NCBI GenBank assembly: GCA_002869635.1
Contig: PKUF01000101.1
Span: forward strand, 1 to 37,300
Direction of reading: 5' to 3'
Length of the DNA stretch: 37,300 nucleotides
Origin: Desulfuromonas sp.
GTDB lineage: Bacteria > Desulfobacterota > Desulfuromonadia > Desulfuromonadales > BM515
The stretch's first letter is position 1, and each line of letters opens with the position of its first letter. A program made the translations under genes and the position numbers. This document shows, in pieces, positions 1 to 9,039 of the stretch. Under the pieces are notes generated by a model. The model saw only the letters and a list, made by a program, of their open reading frames with translations, searched no databases and was not told the origin of the DNA.

Positions 1-55
1 AAACCACCTAGAGGAATATTTGATTTAACTAAATAAGTTATTTGAAAAATATGAG

Positions 56-61
56 TAAAAT
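56..61 (+). promoter_or_regulatory. Possible -10 box for the histidine kinase gene
   Basis: TAAAAT lies 26 bases before the GTG start in an AT-rich leader. No convincing -35 hexamer sits 16-18 bases upstream, so this is a weak call. The gene may equally be transcribed from outside the window. Confidence 0.25.
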
Positions 62-86
62 AGTGTTTATTTGAGGTGTCCCTGAC

Positions 87-1928
87 GTGTTCTGGTCTTT
101 GCGTTCCCTGATTCTCGTGGTTCTCTCTCTCATCTCTTTGATGTTGGGGGGGACGGCATACCTGATTCATTCTGAGGTGCTGCTGCCGAGCTTCCTCGAT
201 CTTGAAAAGCATCAGATTGATGCCGACGTCGAGAGGGTCCTGCAGGCGTTTGCCAACGAAGAAGAGCATCTCTCGCTTCTGGTCAATGACTGGTCGTCGT
301 GGGATGACAGCTACCGCTACGTCCTTGACCTCGACCCTGCTTACGAACAGAGCAACTTAAGCGATGCAACCTTCGTCAATAATCGGGTGAATCTGCTCCT
401 GATTCTTGATCTCGAAGGGCGCAAAGTTCTTGAACGCAGCTATGACTCCTCTTTTGATCGCCTTGCTCCGCCCTCTCCTTTTGACAAGGAGATCTTCCTC
501 CCCTCATTTCCACTTCTCGCTTATCGGAATCAACCGCTGCCGCTTAATCAGAGAACGCTCTCCGGTTTGGTGTTGACCGAACTCGGAGCGATGCTCTGCG
601 TGGCACGTCCTATTCTCAACAGCGACGATCAGGGGCCGTCGCGGGGGACCTTGATTATGGGGCGGCTGGTCGATGCGGCGATGCAGGCCAAGGTTGCCCA
701 GATCACACAGATCGATTTTTCATTACGTCTTCTCTCCTCAGCGCTTGAACGTTCAGGAACGAGTGCGAGGTTGACCTTGGGGGAGCGACGTTATATGGAG
801 GAGGAGAGCCTTCTGCATGCCACGACCCTCTACCCCGATTTGGAGGGGAGGCCCCTCTTTGAGCTGACGGTGACGGCACCCCGTTTGGTTTTGTTACACG
901 GACACGAAGCTCTAAGTGTTGCCCTCGGTCTTTTGATCGTGGGGGTCGTTGCCGTGATGTTGCTGGTGACGCTGGCTCTGCATAGCTCGGTGGAATTGCC
1001 GTTACGGCATCTTTTGCGGAATATTCTCTCACGGCGAGAATCCCCTGCGAATGTGACGGATATCGTTATGGGGCCCTATGCCTGTCGTGAAGTGGGGCAG
1101 ATCTATCAGGAATTCAGTCAGTTGATGGAGGCGTTGCACCGCAAGCGAAGCAAGTTGGCGGAGGCGAATGTTAATCTGCTGGGTGAGACGAACAAACTCA
1201 AGCAGGCCCAAGAGACTCTGGAGAAACTTGACGAGCTTAAAAGCGAATTTATCTCGACGGCAGCGCATGAACTACGCACTCCGGTGACGAGCGTCATGGG
1301 GTATGCAGAACTTCTCTGTCTGCATGATAGTGACCCTGAGGCGTTCAGCCCGAAGCAGCATCAGGAATTTCTCCAAGAGATCTACGCCAACTGTGAGCGG
1401 CTCAATCGAATTGTCGATGACATCCTTGATGTCAGCCGTATTGAATCGGGGCACGGTTTGCCGTTGGAGATCCAGCCGGTCTCAACCGAGGTCTTGCTGC
1501 GTAAGGCCGCGGAGCGGATCCGTCTTGCCGGCACCCACCCGATCCTTTTCGAGTTCAAGATGGGGGCCCCTGATTTTCTTGATGTCGATGCCCATCGTGT
1601 CACGCAGGTTCTGGAGAACCTTCTTAGTAATGCTGTAAAATATTCGCCGAAAGGGCGGCCGATTCAACTCAGTGCAGAACGGGAAGGAGAGGGGTGTCGC
1701 ATTACGGTGGCCGATCACGGTATCGGTATGAACGACGAAGAGAAGAAGCGTATCTTCGATAAATTCTACCGCGCCGATACCACCAATACGGCAGTGAGGG
1801 GGCTGGGGCTTGGGATGAGCATTGTCAAACAGATTGTTGAAGACCACGGTGGGACGATTTCGGTCGAGAGTCTCCCTGGCGCGGGGACCAAGGTCTCTTT
1901 CACTCTGCCCGGACATCAAGGGGGGTGA
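87..1928 (+). CDS. CHASE4-type membrane sensor histidine kinase
   Basis: 613 aa. A membrane helix (about residues 5-28) is followed by a periplasmic domain with the CHASE4-like signature NDWSSWDDSYRY (67-78). A second membrane helix (276-299), a HAMP-like and coiled-coil linker (to about 385), a HisKA dimerisation helix with the phosphoacceptor H394 in AAHELRTP, and a HATPase domain follow. The ATPase has an N-box (N511 and N515), G1 loop DHGIG from D543, F-box FDKFYR and G2 loop RGLGLGMSI (571-579), so it should be catalytically competent. There is no receiver domain and no response regulator next to it, so the partner is unknown. The GTG start at 87 is supported by GAGGTG at 73-78. The sensed ligand cannot be read from the sequence. 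Confidence 0.93.
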   Translation: MFWSLRSLILVVLSLISLMLGGTAYLIHSEVLLPSFLDLEKHQIDADVERVLQAFANEEEHLSLLVNDWSSWDDSYRYVLDLDPAYEQSNLSDATFVNNRVNLLLILDLEGRKVLERSYDSSFDRLAPPSPFDKEIFLPSFPLLAYRNQPLPLNQRTLSGLVLTELGAMLCVARPILNSDDQGPSRGTLIMGRLVDAAMQAKVAQITQIDFSLRLLSSALERSGTSARLTLGERRYMEEESLLHATTLYPDLEGRPLFELTVTAPRLVLLHGHEALSVALGLLIVGVVAVMLLVTLALHSSVELPLRHLLRNILSRRESPANVTDIVMGPYACREVGQIYQEFSQLMEALHRKRSKLAEANVNLLGETNKLKQAQETLEKLDELKSEFISTAAHELRTPVTSVMGYAELLCLHDSDPEAFSPKQHQEFLQEIYANCERLNRIVDDILDVSRIESGHGLPLEIQPVSTEVLLRKAAERIRLAGTHPILFEFKMGAPDFLDVDAHRVTQVLENLLSNAVKYSPKGRPIQLSAEREGEGCRITVADHGIGMNDEEKKRIFDKFYRADTTNTAVRGLGLGMSIVKQIVEDHGGTISVESLPGAGTKVSFTLPGHQGG

Positions 1929-1975
1929 GGCGCGATTCCTCTTGCGCAACAGGACAAAAAGAGTAAACTTTTTAT

Positions 1976-2006
1976 GGCTCGGCATCATTTGGTGTCGAGC
2001 CGTTTT
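1976..2006 (+). terminator. Probable rho-independent terminator after the kinase gene
   Basis: Inverted repeat GGCTCGGCA / TGTCGAGCC (9 pairs including one G-T) with an 8-base loop, followed by GTTTT. The T-tract is short, so it may be leaky. It lies 48 bases past the kinase stop and before the 2169 gene. Confidence 0.5.
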
Positions 2007-2168
2007 CATGTTGAGAGCGCGTTCCGGAGAGAAGGAGGATACGAAATCGATTTGTGGCACACAATATGCCATAATCCTTGAGGAATCTTTGATTCTCGCA
2101 AGCGTTACCCGGATTTGTCTCTTTTCGCCCCTTTTTTTGGCAACCACCTTCTCGGGGATGCATCATAA

Positions 2169-5100
2169 ATGGCCATTCGCGTCGCGCTCAACCATGTTAC
2201 TCACTACCGTTTCGATCGCGCTGTCACCATCGCGCCCCACCTGCTGCGGTTGCGTCCCGCCTCGCACTCGCGTACACCGATTCTCAGCTATTCGCTGAAG
2301 GTTCTCCCCGAAAAGCACTTCATCAACTGGCAACAGGATCCCTTTGGTAACTTTGTCGCCCGCTTGGTCTTCCCCGAAGCGAGCCGCGAGTTGAGGATTG
2401 AGGTTGACCTTGTCGCCGATATGACGGTTATCAACCCCTTTGATTTTTTCCTTGAAGAAGAGGTTGAGACGGTCCCCTTCACCTACGAAGTGGGGTTGAA
2501 GAAGGATCTTGCCCCTTTCTTCGAGATCAGTGATGACGGGCCGCTGCTAAATGAGTGGCTCAAAGGGATCGATCGCAGCCCGCAGAGTACGGTCCCCTTT
2601 CTTGTCGCCCTCAACCAGAAGGTCTGGGAGACGGTCAATTACAACGTCCGTATGGAACCGGGAGTGCAGAGCTGTGAAGAGACGCTGGAACGCCGGGTTG
2701 GCTCGTGCCGTGACTCGGCCTGGCTTTTGGTGCAGATCGCCCGCCACCTTGGGCTTGCGGCCCGTTTTGTTTCGGGTTATCTGGTCCAGCTTAAGGCGGA
2801 TGAAAAATCTCTTGACGGCCCTTCGGGGCCAGAGGCCGATTTCACTGATCTGCATGCCTGGGCCGAGATTTTTGTTCCTGGTGCTGGCTGGGTCGGGCTC
2901 GATCCGACCTCGGGACTTCTTGCTGGTGAGGGACATATCCCTCTGGCCTGTACGCCGGAGCCGGCAAGCGCCGCCCCGGTGACCGGGGCGACCGGAGTCT
3001 GTGAGGTCGAGTTTGAATTCGGCAACAGCGTACAGCGTATCCATGAAGACCCGCGGGTGACTCTCCCTTATAACGACGCCACCTGGGCCCAAATCAATGC
3101 CCTGGGTGAGCAGGTCGATGCCGATTTGAACGCTGCCGACGTGCGTCTGACCATGGGGGGCGAGCCGACCTTTGTCTCGGTGGATGACATGGAAGGGGAC
3201 GAGTGGACCGTTCAGGCTGATGGCCCGGTCAAGCGCCGCCTTGCCAACGATCTGCTTTTACGGTTGCGTCGTCGTTATGCCCCCGGCGGCGTACTGCAGT
3301 TCGGTCAGGGGAAGTGGTACCCCGGTGAGCCGTTGCCGCGCTGGGCCTACGGTTGTTACTGGCGCAAGGATGGCGGGACGGTCTGGAACGATCCTGCCCT
3401 TCTTGCTTCGCTTGAGCAAGCAGGGGAACTGACTCTCGCTGATGGTGAACGTTTCGCCCGGGCGCTGGCGCAGCGGCTCGGTCTCTGGGACGACTTTCTT
3501 CTTCCCGGCTATGAGGATCCCTTCCATCACCTGCTCAAGGAGGGGCAGATCCCCGAAAACCTCGATCCGCATGCAGTGCGGCTGGAGGATTCAGCTGAGC
3601 GCCGCCACCTCTGTACTTTGCTTGAGCGTGGCCTTGGCTCAACAGTCGGTTACGTGCTGCCGTTGCACTGGGACGTAGAGCTGGGGGGGTGGCAGAGTGG
3701 TCGCTGGTATTTCCGGCGTGAGCAGATGTTCCTGCTCCCCGGCGACTCGCCCATGGGATTTCGTCTGCCCCTCGATGCCCTGCCGTGGGTGGCCCCGGAG
3801 GAGAGGCCAGAACTTTTGGAGCGCAGCCTCTTTGACGAGGCGCCGCCTCTTGATGATCCGCAAGCGGTGATCCGGGCGCGGCAGGGGATGCCCCCGTCGC
3901 ACGAGGAAGGGCCTCTACGCTCGCTCCCGCAGACGGCGATCTGCTTCGAGGTGCGGCAGGGGCGTCTGTACCTCTTCCTCCCACCGCTCGGCCTGCTTGA
4001 GCATTACCTCGACCTGATTGCCAGCATCGAGGCGACGGCAGCAGCGCTGAAGATGCCAGTGGTCCTTGAAGGGTATGAGCCGCCGCGCGACCTGCGGTTA
4101 GAGCGGTTGATGGTCACCCCCGATCCGGGCGTGATTGAGGTTAACATCCACCCGGCCGAGAGCTGGGCGGCGCTGGTTGAACAGACCGAGACCCTCTACC
4201 ATGAAGCACGGCAGGCACGACTCGGGACCGAGAAATTCATGCTTGACGGGCGCCACACCGGCACCGGCGGCGGCAACCATATCACCATCGGGGGGGCGAC
4301 CCCGGCCGACAGCCCGGTGCTGCGTCGTCCAGATCTGTTGCGTAGTCTCGTCACCTATTGGCAGCATCACCCCGGCCTCTCCTATCTTTTCTCGGGGATG
4401 TTTATCGGCCCGACAAGTCAGGCGCCGCGGGTTGATGAAGGGCGCCCCGACCTTCTCTACGAGTTGGAGATCGCCTTTGCTCAGCTCCCCGAAAACGGTG
4501 ACGTGCCGCCGTGGCTGGTCGACCGACTCTTTCGTCACCTTCTGGTCGATATCACCGGCAACACCCATCGCGCCGAGTTCTGCATTGACAAACTCTACTC
4601 TCCTGACTCTACCTCGGGGCGTCTCGGACTGGTGGAGCTGCGCGCCTTTGAGATGCCCCCTCACGCCCGGATGGGTCTGGTGCAGGCGCTTTTGCTGCGC
4701 TCTTTGATCGCTTGGTTCTGGCATAAGCCATACCGTCACGATCTGATCCGTTGGGGGACCCAGCTGCACGATCGTTTCTTGTTACCGCACTATGTCGAGC
4801 GTGATCTGGCCCAGGTTTGCGCCGATCTGCAGGAGGCAGGCTACCCCTTTGAGCTGGATTGGCTTGCTCCTTTCTTCGAATTTCGTTTTCCTCGTTATGG
4901 GACGATTCAGCTCGACGATATCGAGCTTGAGATCCGCTTCGCTATTGAGCCGTGGCATGTCCTCGGTGAGGAGATGTCGAATCAGGGGACGGCCCGTTTT
5001 GTCGACTCGTCGGTGGAGCGGCTGCAGGTGCGGGTGCGAGGCCTAAGTGGTGAACGCTACCAGCTCACCTGCAACGGGGTGACGCTGCCGCTGCACGGTA

Positions 5101-5498
5101 CCGGCCGTCAGGGGGAGGGGGTCGCCGGGGTCCGCTACCGGGCTTGGCAGCCGCCGTCGGCCCTGCATCCGACGATTGCACCCCATACGCCGCTGGTCTT
5201 TGATCTGGTTGACACCTTCAACGGGCGCAGCCTCGGCGGCTGCACCTACCATGTCGCTCACCCTGCCGGACGTAACTACGAGGTCTTTCCGATCAACGCT
5301 TATGAAGCTGAGGCACGGCGGATCAGCCGTTTCTGGGATTTTGGCCATACTCCCGGCGTCTTGACCCCGCCACCGTTGGAGGGGGGGGCACGGACGGTGG
5401 TGCCGAAAGCGGCCGGTGATGCGGTCCGCACCGCTGCATTTGCGGCCCCGCAGAATGAATTCCCCTACACCCTCGATTTGCGCCGCTTTCGCCTTTAG
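2169..5498 (+). CDS. Transglutaminase-like protein fused to DUF2126 putative amidoligase
   Basis: 1109 aa, no signal peptide, so probably cytoplasmic. Residues 1-100 match the beta-rich N-terminal domain of bacterial transglutaminase-like proteins (YRFDRAV, QQDPFGN). Residues about 150-255 form the papain-like core with a complete triad: C180 in GSCRDSA, H229 in DLHAW and D245 in LDPTSG. From about residue 325 (LTMGGEPTFVS) to the end is the large DUF2126 region, annotated in Pfam as a putative amidoligase. The length is usual for this two-domain family. It is the first gene of a five-gene plus-strand cluster. By family context it would cleave or transfer peptide/isopeptide bonds in a system whose ligase partners are the ATP-grasp proteins downstream. 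The substrate is not known. The ATG start has only a weak GGGGAT site upstream. Confidence 0.9.
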   Translation: MAIRVALNHVTHYRFDRAVTIAPHLLRLRPASHSRTPILSYSLKVLPEKHFINWQQDPFGNFVARLVFPEASRELRIEVDLVADMTVINPFDFFLEEEVETVPFTYEVGLKKDLAPFFEISDDGPLLNEWLKGIDRSPQSTVPFLVALNQKVWETVNYNVRMEPGVQSCEETLERRVGSCRDSAWLLVQIARHLGLAARFVSGYLVQLKADEKSLDGPSGPEADFTDLHAWAEIFVPGAGWVGLDPTSGLLAGEGHIPLACTPEPASAAPVTGATGVCEVEFEFGNSVQRIHEDPRVTLPYNDATWAQINALGEQVDADLNAADVRLTMGGEPTFVSVDDMEGDEWTVQADGPVKRRLANDLLLRLRRRYAPGGVLQFGQGKWYPGEPLPRWAYGCYWRKDGGTVWNDPALLASLEQAGELTLADGERFARALAQRLGLWDDFLLPGYEDPFHHLLKEGQIPENLDPHAVRLEDSAERRHLCTLLERGLGSTVGYVLPLHWDVELGGWQSGRWYFRREQMFLLPGDSPMGFRLPLDALPWVAPEERPELLERSLFDEAPPLDDPQAVIRARQGMPPSHEEGPLRSLPQTAICFEVRQGRLYLFLPPLGLLEHYLDLIASIEATAAALKMPVVLEGYEPPRDLRLERLMVTPDPGVIEVNIHPAESWAALVEQTETLYHEARQARLGTEKFMLDGRHTGTGGGNHITIGGATPADSPVLRRPDLLRSLVTYWQHHPGLSYLFSGMFIGPTSQAPRVDEGRPDLLYELEIAFAQLPENGDVPPWLVDRLFRHLLVDITGNTHRAEFCIDKLYSPDSTSGRLGLVELRAFEMPPHARMGLVQALLLRSLIAWFWHKPYRHDLIRWGTQLHDRFLLPHYVERDLAQVCADLQEAGYPFELDWLAPFFEFRFPRYGTIQLDDIELEIRFAIEPWHVLGEEMSNQGTARFVDSSVERLQVRVRGLSGERYQLTCNGVTLPLHGTGRQGEGVAGVRYRAWQPPSALHPTIAPHTPLVFDLVDTFNGRSLGGCTYHVAHPAGRNYEVFPINAYEAEARRISRFWDFGHTPGVLTPPPLEGGARTVVPKAAGDAVRTAAFAAPQNEFPYTLDLRRFRL

Positions 5499-5519
5499 GA
5501 TGCAGACAAGGGGGTGTTG

Positions 5520-5555
5520 ATGAACCGCTTGCTCGAAAAGAGCTTACAGGAATAA
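5520..5555 (+). CDS. Possible 11-codon leader ORF
   Basis: ATG at 5520 opens an 11-codon reading frame (MNRLLEKSLQE) ending in TAA at 5553-5555, six bases before the next gene's ATG and in the same frame. AAGGGGGTG lies just upstream as a ribosome site. It fills most of the 63-base gap between two ligase-system genes. It could couple translation of the downstream gene, or be chance. Confidence 0.2.
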   Translation: MNRLLEKSLQE

Positions 5556-5561
5556 GGCGCG

Positions 5562-8129
5562 ATGACGACACGGTCAAATCGGGTTGGGGTGCAGCATTAT
5601 GCGACCCGCCTCGGCTCCTACGATGAGATGCAGGTTGGACCGGAGGATGCTCTCCCCCATTGGCAGAAGCTGCTGGCGGCGCTGGTGCGGCTCGGTCCCA
5701 AGGGGTTGGAGCGTTGCCACCGCGAGGCAGGGCGTCTGTTGCGGGAGAATGGGGTCACCTACAATACCTATGACGATCCGCAAGGGGTGTTGCGACCGTG
5801 GCAGCTCGACCCGGTACCACTCTTGGTCAGCCGCGACGAGTGGCAGCAGATCGAGGCAGGGCTGACCCAGCGGGCCGAGCTGCTCAATCTGATTCTCGCT
5901 GATCTCTACGGCGAGCAGAAGCTGTTGCGGCAGGGGCTTTTGCCGCTTGAGCTGATCTACGCTCACGCTGGTTTCCAGCGTGCTGCTGTTGGAGCTCGAT
6001 TCCCCGGAGAGAGGCCCCTTGTTCTTTACGCGGCGAACCTTGCCCGAGGTCCGGAAGGACGGATGTGGGTGGTCGACGATCGTACGCAGGCCCCTTCCGG
6101 CGCTGGTTATGCCCTTGAGAACCGGACGGTGATGACCCGTATTCTTCCCGGTTTGATGCGGGAATTTCAGGCTCATCGCCTCGGTGGTTTCTTTCGCTCC
6201 TTGCGTAGCGGTCTGGCACAGATCGCACCGCACAACCGCGATGATCCGCGGGTGGTGGTTCTCACCTCGGGGCCGCTCAACGAGACCTATTTCGAGCACG
6301 CCTATCTCGCCTCTTTCCTCGGTTATCCGTTGGCGCAGGGGGACGACCTGCTGGTGCGGGACGGGCGGGTCTGGCTCAAGTCTCTCGAGGGCTTACAGCA
6401 GATCGATGTCATTTTGCGGCGCCTCGATGATGCCTACTGCGATCCGCTTGAACTGCGATCTGACTCGCTTCTTGGGGTGCCGGGGCTGATGGAGGCGGCG
6501 CGGCGTGGCCATGTCGCCATTGCCAACCCGGTGGGGAGCAGCATCCTTGAGAACCCGGCTCTGCTGCCATTTTTGCCGGGGATCTCCCGTCAGCTTCTCG
6601 GCGAAGAGTTGCGTTTACCATCGGTGGCGACTTGGTGGTGTGGTCAGCCGCATGAGCGCGACTTCGTTCTCGAAAATCTCGATAAACTGGTGATCAAACC
6701 GATCCACCGGACGCCTCGGCGTTACGCCATCTTCGGGTCAACCCTCGATAAGCGAGGGCTTGAACTCTGGCGGGCTCACATCCGCGCTAAGCCGCATATG
6801 TATGTCGGTCAGGAAGAGGTTGGCTTCTCCACCATCCCTTCTCTCGATGAGGGGGAGATTGTCTCGCGGCATGCCATTTTGCGGACCTTCGTTGTTGCCG
6901 GCGAGCAGGGTTATCGGGCGATGCCTGGAGGACTGGCGAGGATTGCACCGCGTCAGGATGACCTGAGCGTTTCGGAACATGAAGGAGGGGTGAGCAAGGA
7001 TACCTGGGTTCTGGCGACTCCGGAAGAGGTGCGTGAAAGCCGTTTTGCTGCGGCTGGCCAAGGTGGGGCCGCTCGTCCCCTGACCGGGCCTTTGCCGAGC
7101 CGGGCGGCGGATAACCTCTTCTGGGTCGGCCGCTACGCTGAGCGGGCGGAAGGGACGGCACGGCTGATCCGAACCCTGCTGGCCAAGCTTGGAGAAGAGC
7201 TCGAATTTGATGCCCCCACCGATACGGTGGTTCTTAATGCGCTGTTGCAGGGGCTGACCCATATGACCTGCACCTATCCCGGATTTGTTGGCAAGGGGGG
7301 GGCAGGGCGTCTTGCCAAACCGCAGGGGGAGATCATGTCGCTGCTGCTCAACCCGCAGAAGGTTGGCAGCCTCCCCGATACCCTGCAGGCCTTCGGACGT
7401 TCGGCCTTTACCGTGCGTGACCTCTGGTCGAGTGACGCTTGGCACGTGGTCGACGATATCCAACAGGAGTGGCGTCAGGCGCGTGGTTACTGCCAGATTG
7501 AGAGCAGCGGCCCTTGCCAGGACTACCTCGATCAGCTGCTGATACGGCTGGTCGCTTTCAGCGGCCTGACCAGCGAGAGCATGGCGCACGACCCGGGGTG
7601 GCTGCTTCTTGAGATCGGGCGGCGTCTTGAGCGGGGATTGACCACGATCTCGCTGCTTCGGGCGACGGTCGTTGCGGCCTGGCACGATGCCGCTGCCGCC
7701 CAGATCATCGAAGCGGTTCTCGCCTCGACCGAGAGCCTGATGACCTTTCGCCGACGTTACCGCTCTTCTCACACCCTTGAAGCACTCATCGAGTTGCTGG
7801 TTCTTGATGAGAAGCATCCTCGGGCCCTCGCGTACCAACTGCGCAAGCTGCGCAACCATATCAACGCTCTTCCTCAAAGCGACGCAGGGGCGCGGTTGAG
7901 TCCTTCTGGCAAGATCATTCTTGATGCTTACACCATGGTTCAGCTTTCCGACAGCGAGAAACTTGTAGTCCATGTTGACGAGGATGGCGATTATGCAGCG
8001 CTGGAAAGACTTCTCTCGACGGTCTGGGAGCGTCTTTTCCAGCTCTCTGAAGCACTGACTCAGACCTATTTTAGCCATGCCCAGGGGCCACGGCAGATGG
8101 CGCCGACTCGGCGAGAGGAGGAGTTGTGA
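5562..8129 (+). CDS. Circularly permuted ATP-grasp (degenerate) fused to alpha-E domain
   Basis: 855 aa, two-domain fusion. Residues about 25-490 align by eye with the circularly permuted ATP-grasp protein encoded at 9040 (LLNLILADLYGEQ, TSGPLNETYFEHAYLA, RSDSLLGVPGL, HEGGVSKDTWVL). Residues about 512-855 are an alpha-helical alpha-E (DUF403) domain beginning SRAADNLFWVGRYAERAEG. Key ATP-site positions differ from the stand-alone copy. The metal-site segment reads VVDDRTQAPSG (170-180) instead of [11 protein letters not shown], and the segment after K379 reads PIHRTPRRYAIFG, lacking the GGYG loop. I infer weak or absent ATP binding and a scaffold or regulatory role, possibly pairing with the 490-aa enzyme. 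Its stop overlaps the next start by 4 nt. Confidence 0.9.
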   Translation: MTTRSNRVGVQHYATRLGSYDEMQVGPEDALPHWQKLLAALVRLGPKGLERCHREAGRLLRENGVTYNTYDDPQGVLRPWQLDPVPLLVSRDEWQQIEAGLTQRAELLNLILADLYGEQKLLRQGLLPLELIYAHAGFQRAAVGARFPGERPLVLYAANLARGPEGRMWVVDDRTQAPSGAGYALENRTVMTRILPGLMREFQAHRLGGFFRSLRSGLAQIAPHNRDDPRVVVLTSGPLNETYFEHAYLASFLGYPLAQGDDLLVRDGRVWLKSLEGLQQIDVILRRLDDAYCDPLELRSDSLLGVPGLMEAARRGHVAIANPVGSSILENPALLPFLPGISRQLLGEELRLPSVATWWCGQPHERDFVLENLDKLVIKPIHRTPRRYAIFGSTLDKRGLELWRAHIRAKPHMYVGQEEVGFSTIPSLDEGEIVSRHAILRTFVVAGEQGYRAMPGGLARIAPRQDDLSVSEHEGGVSKDTWVLATPEEVRESRFAAAGQGGAARPLTGPLPSRAADNLFWVGRYAERAEGTARLIRTLLAKLGEELEFDAPTDTVVLNALLQGLTHMTCTYPGFVGKGGAGRLAKPQGEIMSLLLNPQKVGSLPDTLQAFGRSAFTVRDLWSSDAWHVVDDIQQEWRQARGYCQIESSGPCQDYLDQLLIRLVAFSGLTSESMAHDPGWLLLEIGRRLERGLTTISLLRATVVAAWHDAAAAQIIEAVLASTESLMTFRRRYRSSHTLEALIELLVLDEKHPRALAYQLRKLRNHINALPQSDAGARLSPSGKIILDAYTMVQLSDSEKLVVHVDEDGDYAALERLLSTVWERLFQLSEALTQTYFSHAQGPRQMAPTRREEEL

Positions 8130-9001
8130 TCTACCGAATTATTCATCGCACTGAATACCTCTACAGCGAGGCGAGCGGCCTCTGCCACAATGAGGCACGG
8201 CTGCGTCCTCGTGATTGCGGTCGGCAGCGCTGTCTTAAAAGCCGGCTTGAGGTCGACCCCTATCCTGTCGATATGAGCGACCGCCTCGATTTTTTCGGTA
8301 ATCATGTGACCTATTTTACTCTTCAGCAACCGCATGCTGAGTTGACGGTGACGGCGACCTCAGAAATTGAGGTGAAGCCACAAGAGGATCTTTTGTTGGC
8401 CACCGATCTCCCTTGGGAGAGGGTGATCGAGCGCCTGCATCATTCCGACCCCGAGGGATACGAAGCGCTCCCTTTTGTTCTCGATTCACCGATCATCGTT
8501 GCGGATGGGGAGATGGCCGATTATGCCAGTGACTCCTTTGCCTTGGGACGACCGTTGCTCGAGGCAGTGCAGGATCTTAACGCGCGGATTTATAGCGACT
8601 TTACTTACGACCCCGGCTTTACCACCATCGCCACCCCCTTAAGTGAGGTGATCGCCCATCGGCGCGGAGTTTGTCAGGACTTTGCCCATTTTGCCATCGG
8701 ATGTCTGCGGGCTCAGGGGCTTGCCGCTCGTTATGTCAGCGGTTATCTCGAGACGGTCCCACCTCCAGGGAAGGAGAAAATGGTGGGGGCCGACGCTTCC
8801 CACGCCTGGTTCTCGGTCTTTCTTCCCGGTCGGGGATGGGTCGATTTTGACCCGACCAACAACCAGATGCCGGGGGAGCGTCACATTACGATCGGCTGGG
8901 GGCGCGATTTTGTCGATGTCACACCCTTTAAAGGGGTTGCTCTTGGAGGAGGGAAACAGAAGTTGAAAGTCGCGGTTGATGTTCAGCATTGTGACGGGTG
9001 A
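8126..9001 (+). CDS. Transglutaminase-like cysteine peptidase family protein
   Basis: 291 aa, single transglutaminase-like unit without the DUF2126 extension. An N-terminal beta domain ([22 protein letters not shown]) precedes the core with Cys in [10 protein letters not shown], His in [11 protein letters not shown] and Asp in VDFDPTNNQ, so the triad is complete. The family is found beside permuted ATP-grasp and alpha-E genes. Comparative genomics has predicted such sets to make and process peptide-like or amide-linked products, but no reaction is assigned. The GTG start overlaps the upstream TGA (GTGA), with GAGGAGGAG just before, implying translational coupling. No signal peptide is visible. 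Confidence 0.92.
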   Translation: MIYRIIHRTEYLYSEASGLCHNEARLRPRDCGRQRCLKSRLEVDPYPVDMSDRLDFFGNHVTYFTLQQPHAELTVTATSEIEVKPQEDLLLATDLPWERVIERLHHSDPEGYEALPFVLDSPIIVADGEMADYASDSFALGRPLLEAVQDLNARIYSDFTYDPGFTTIATPLSEVIAHRRGVCQDFAHFAIGCLRAQGLAARYVSGYLETVPPPGKEKMVGADASHAWFSVFLPGRGWVDFDPTNNQMPGERHITIGWGRDFVDVTPFKGVALGGGKQKLKVAVDVQHCDG

Positions 9002-9039
9002 TCGTTGGCAGAACGTGTAAAAAAGGGAGAGGAAATACG

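Noticed and set aside
1482-2147. Long minus-strand frame across the end of the histidine kinase
   Set aside because: It is antisense to the ATPase domain, has no family-like motifs and reads through the terminator hairpin.
6738-8078. 446-codon minus-strand frame inside the fused ATP-grasp/alpha-E gene
   Set aside because: Composition is Arg/Gln/Pro-rich as expected for antisense of a GC-rich gene. The plus strand is clearly the conserved frame.
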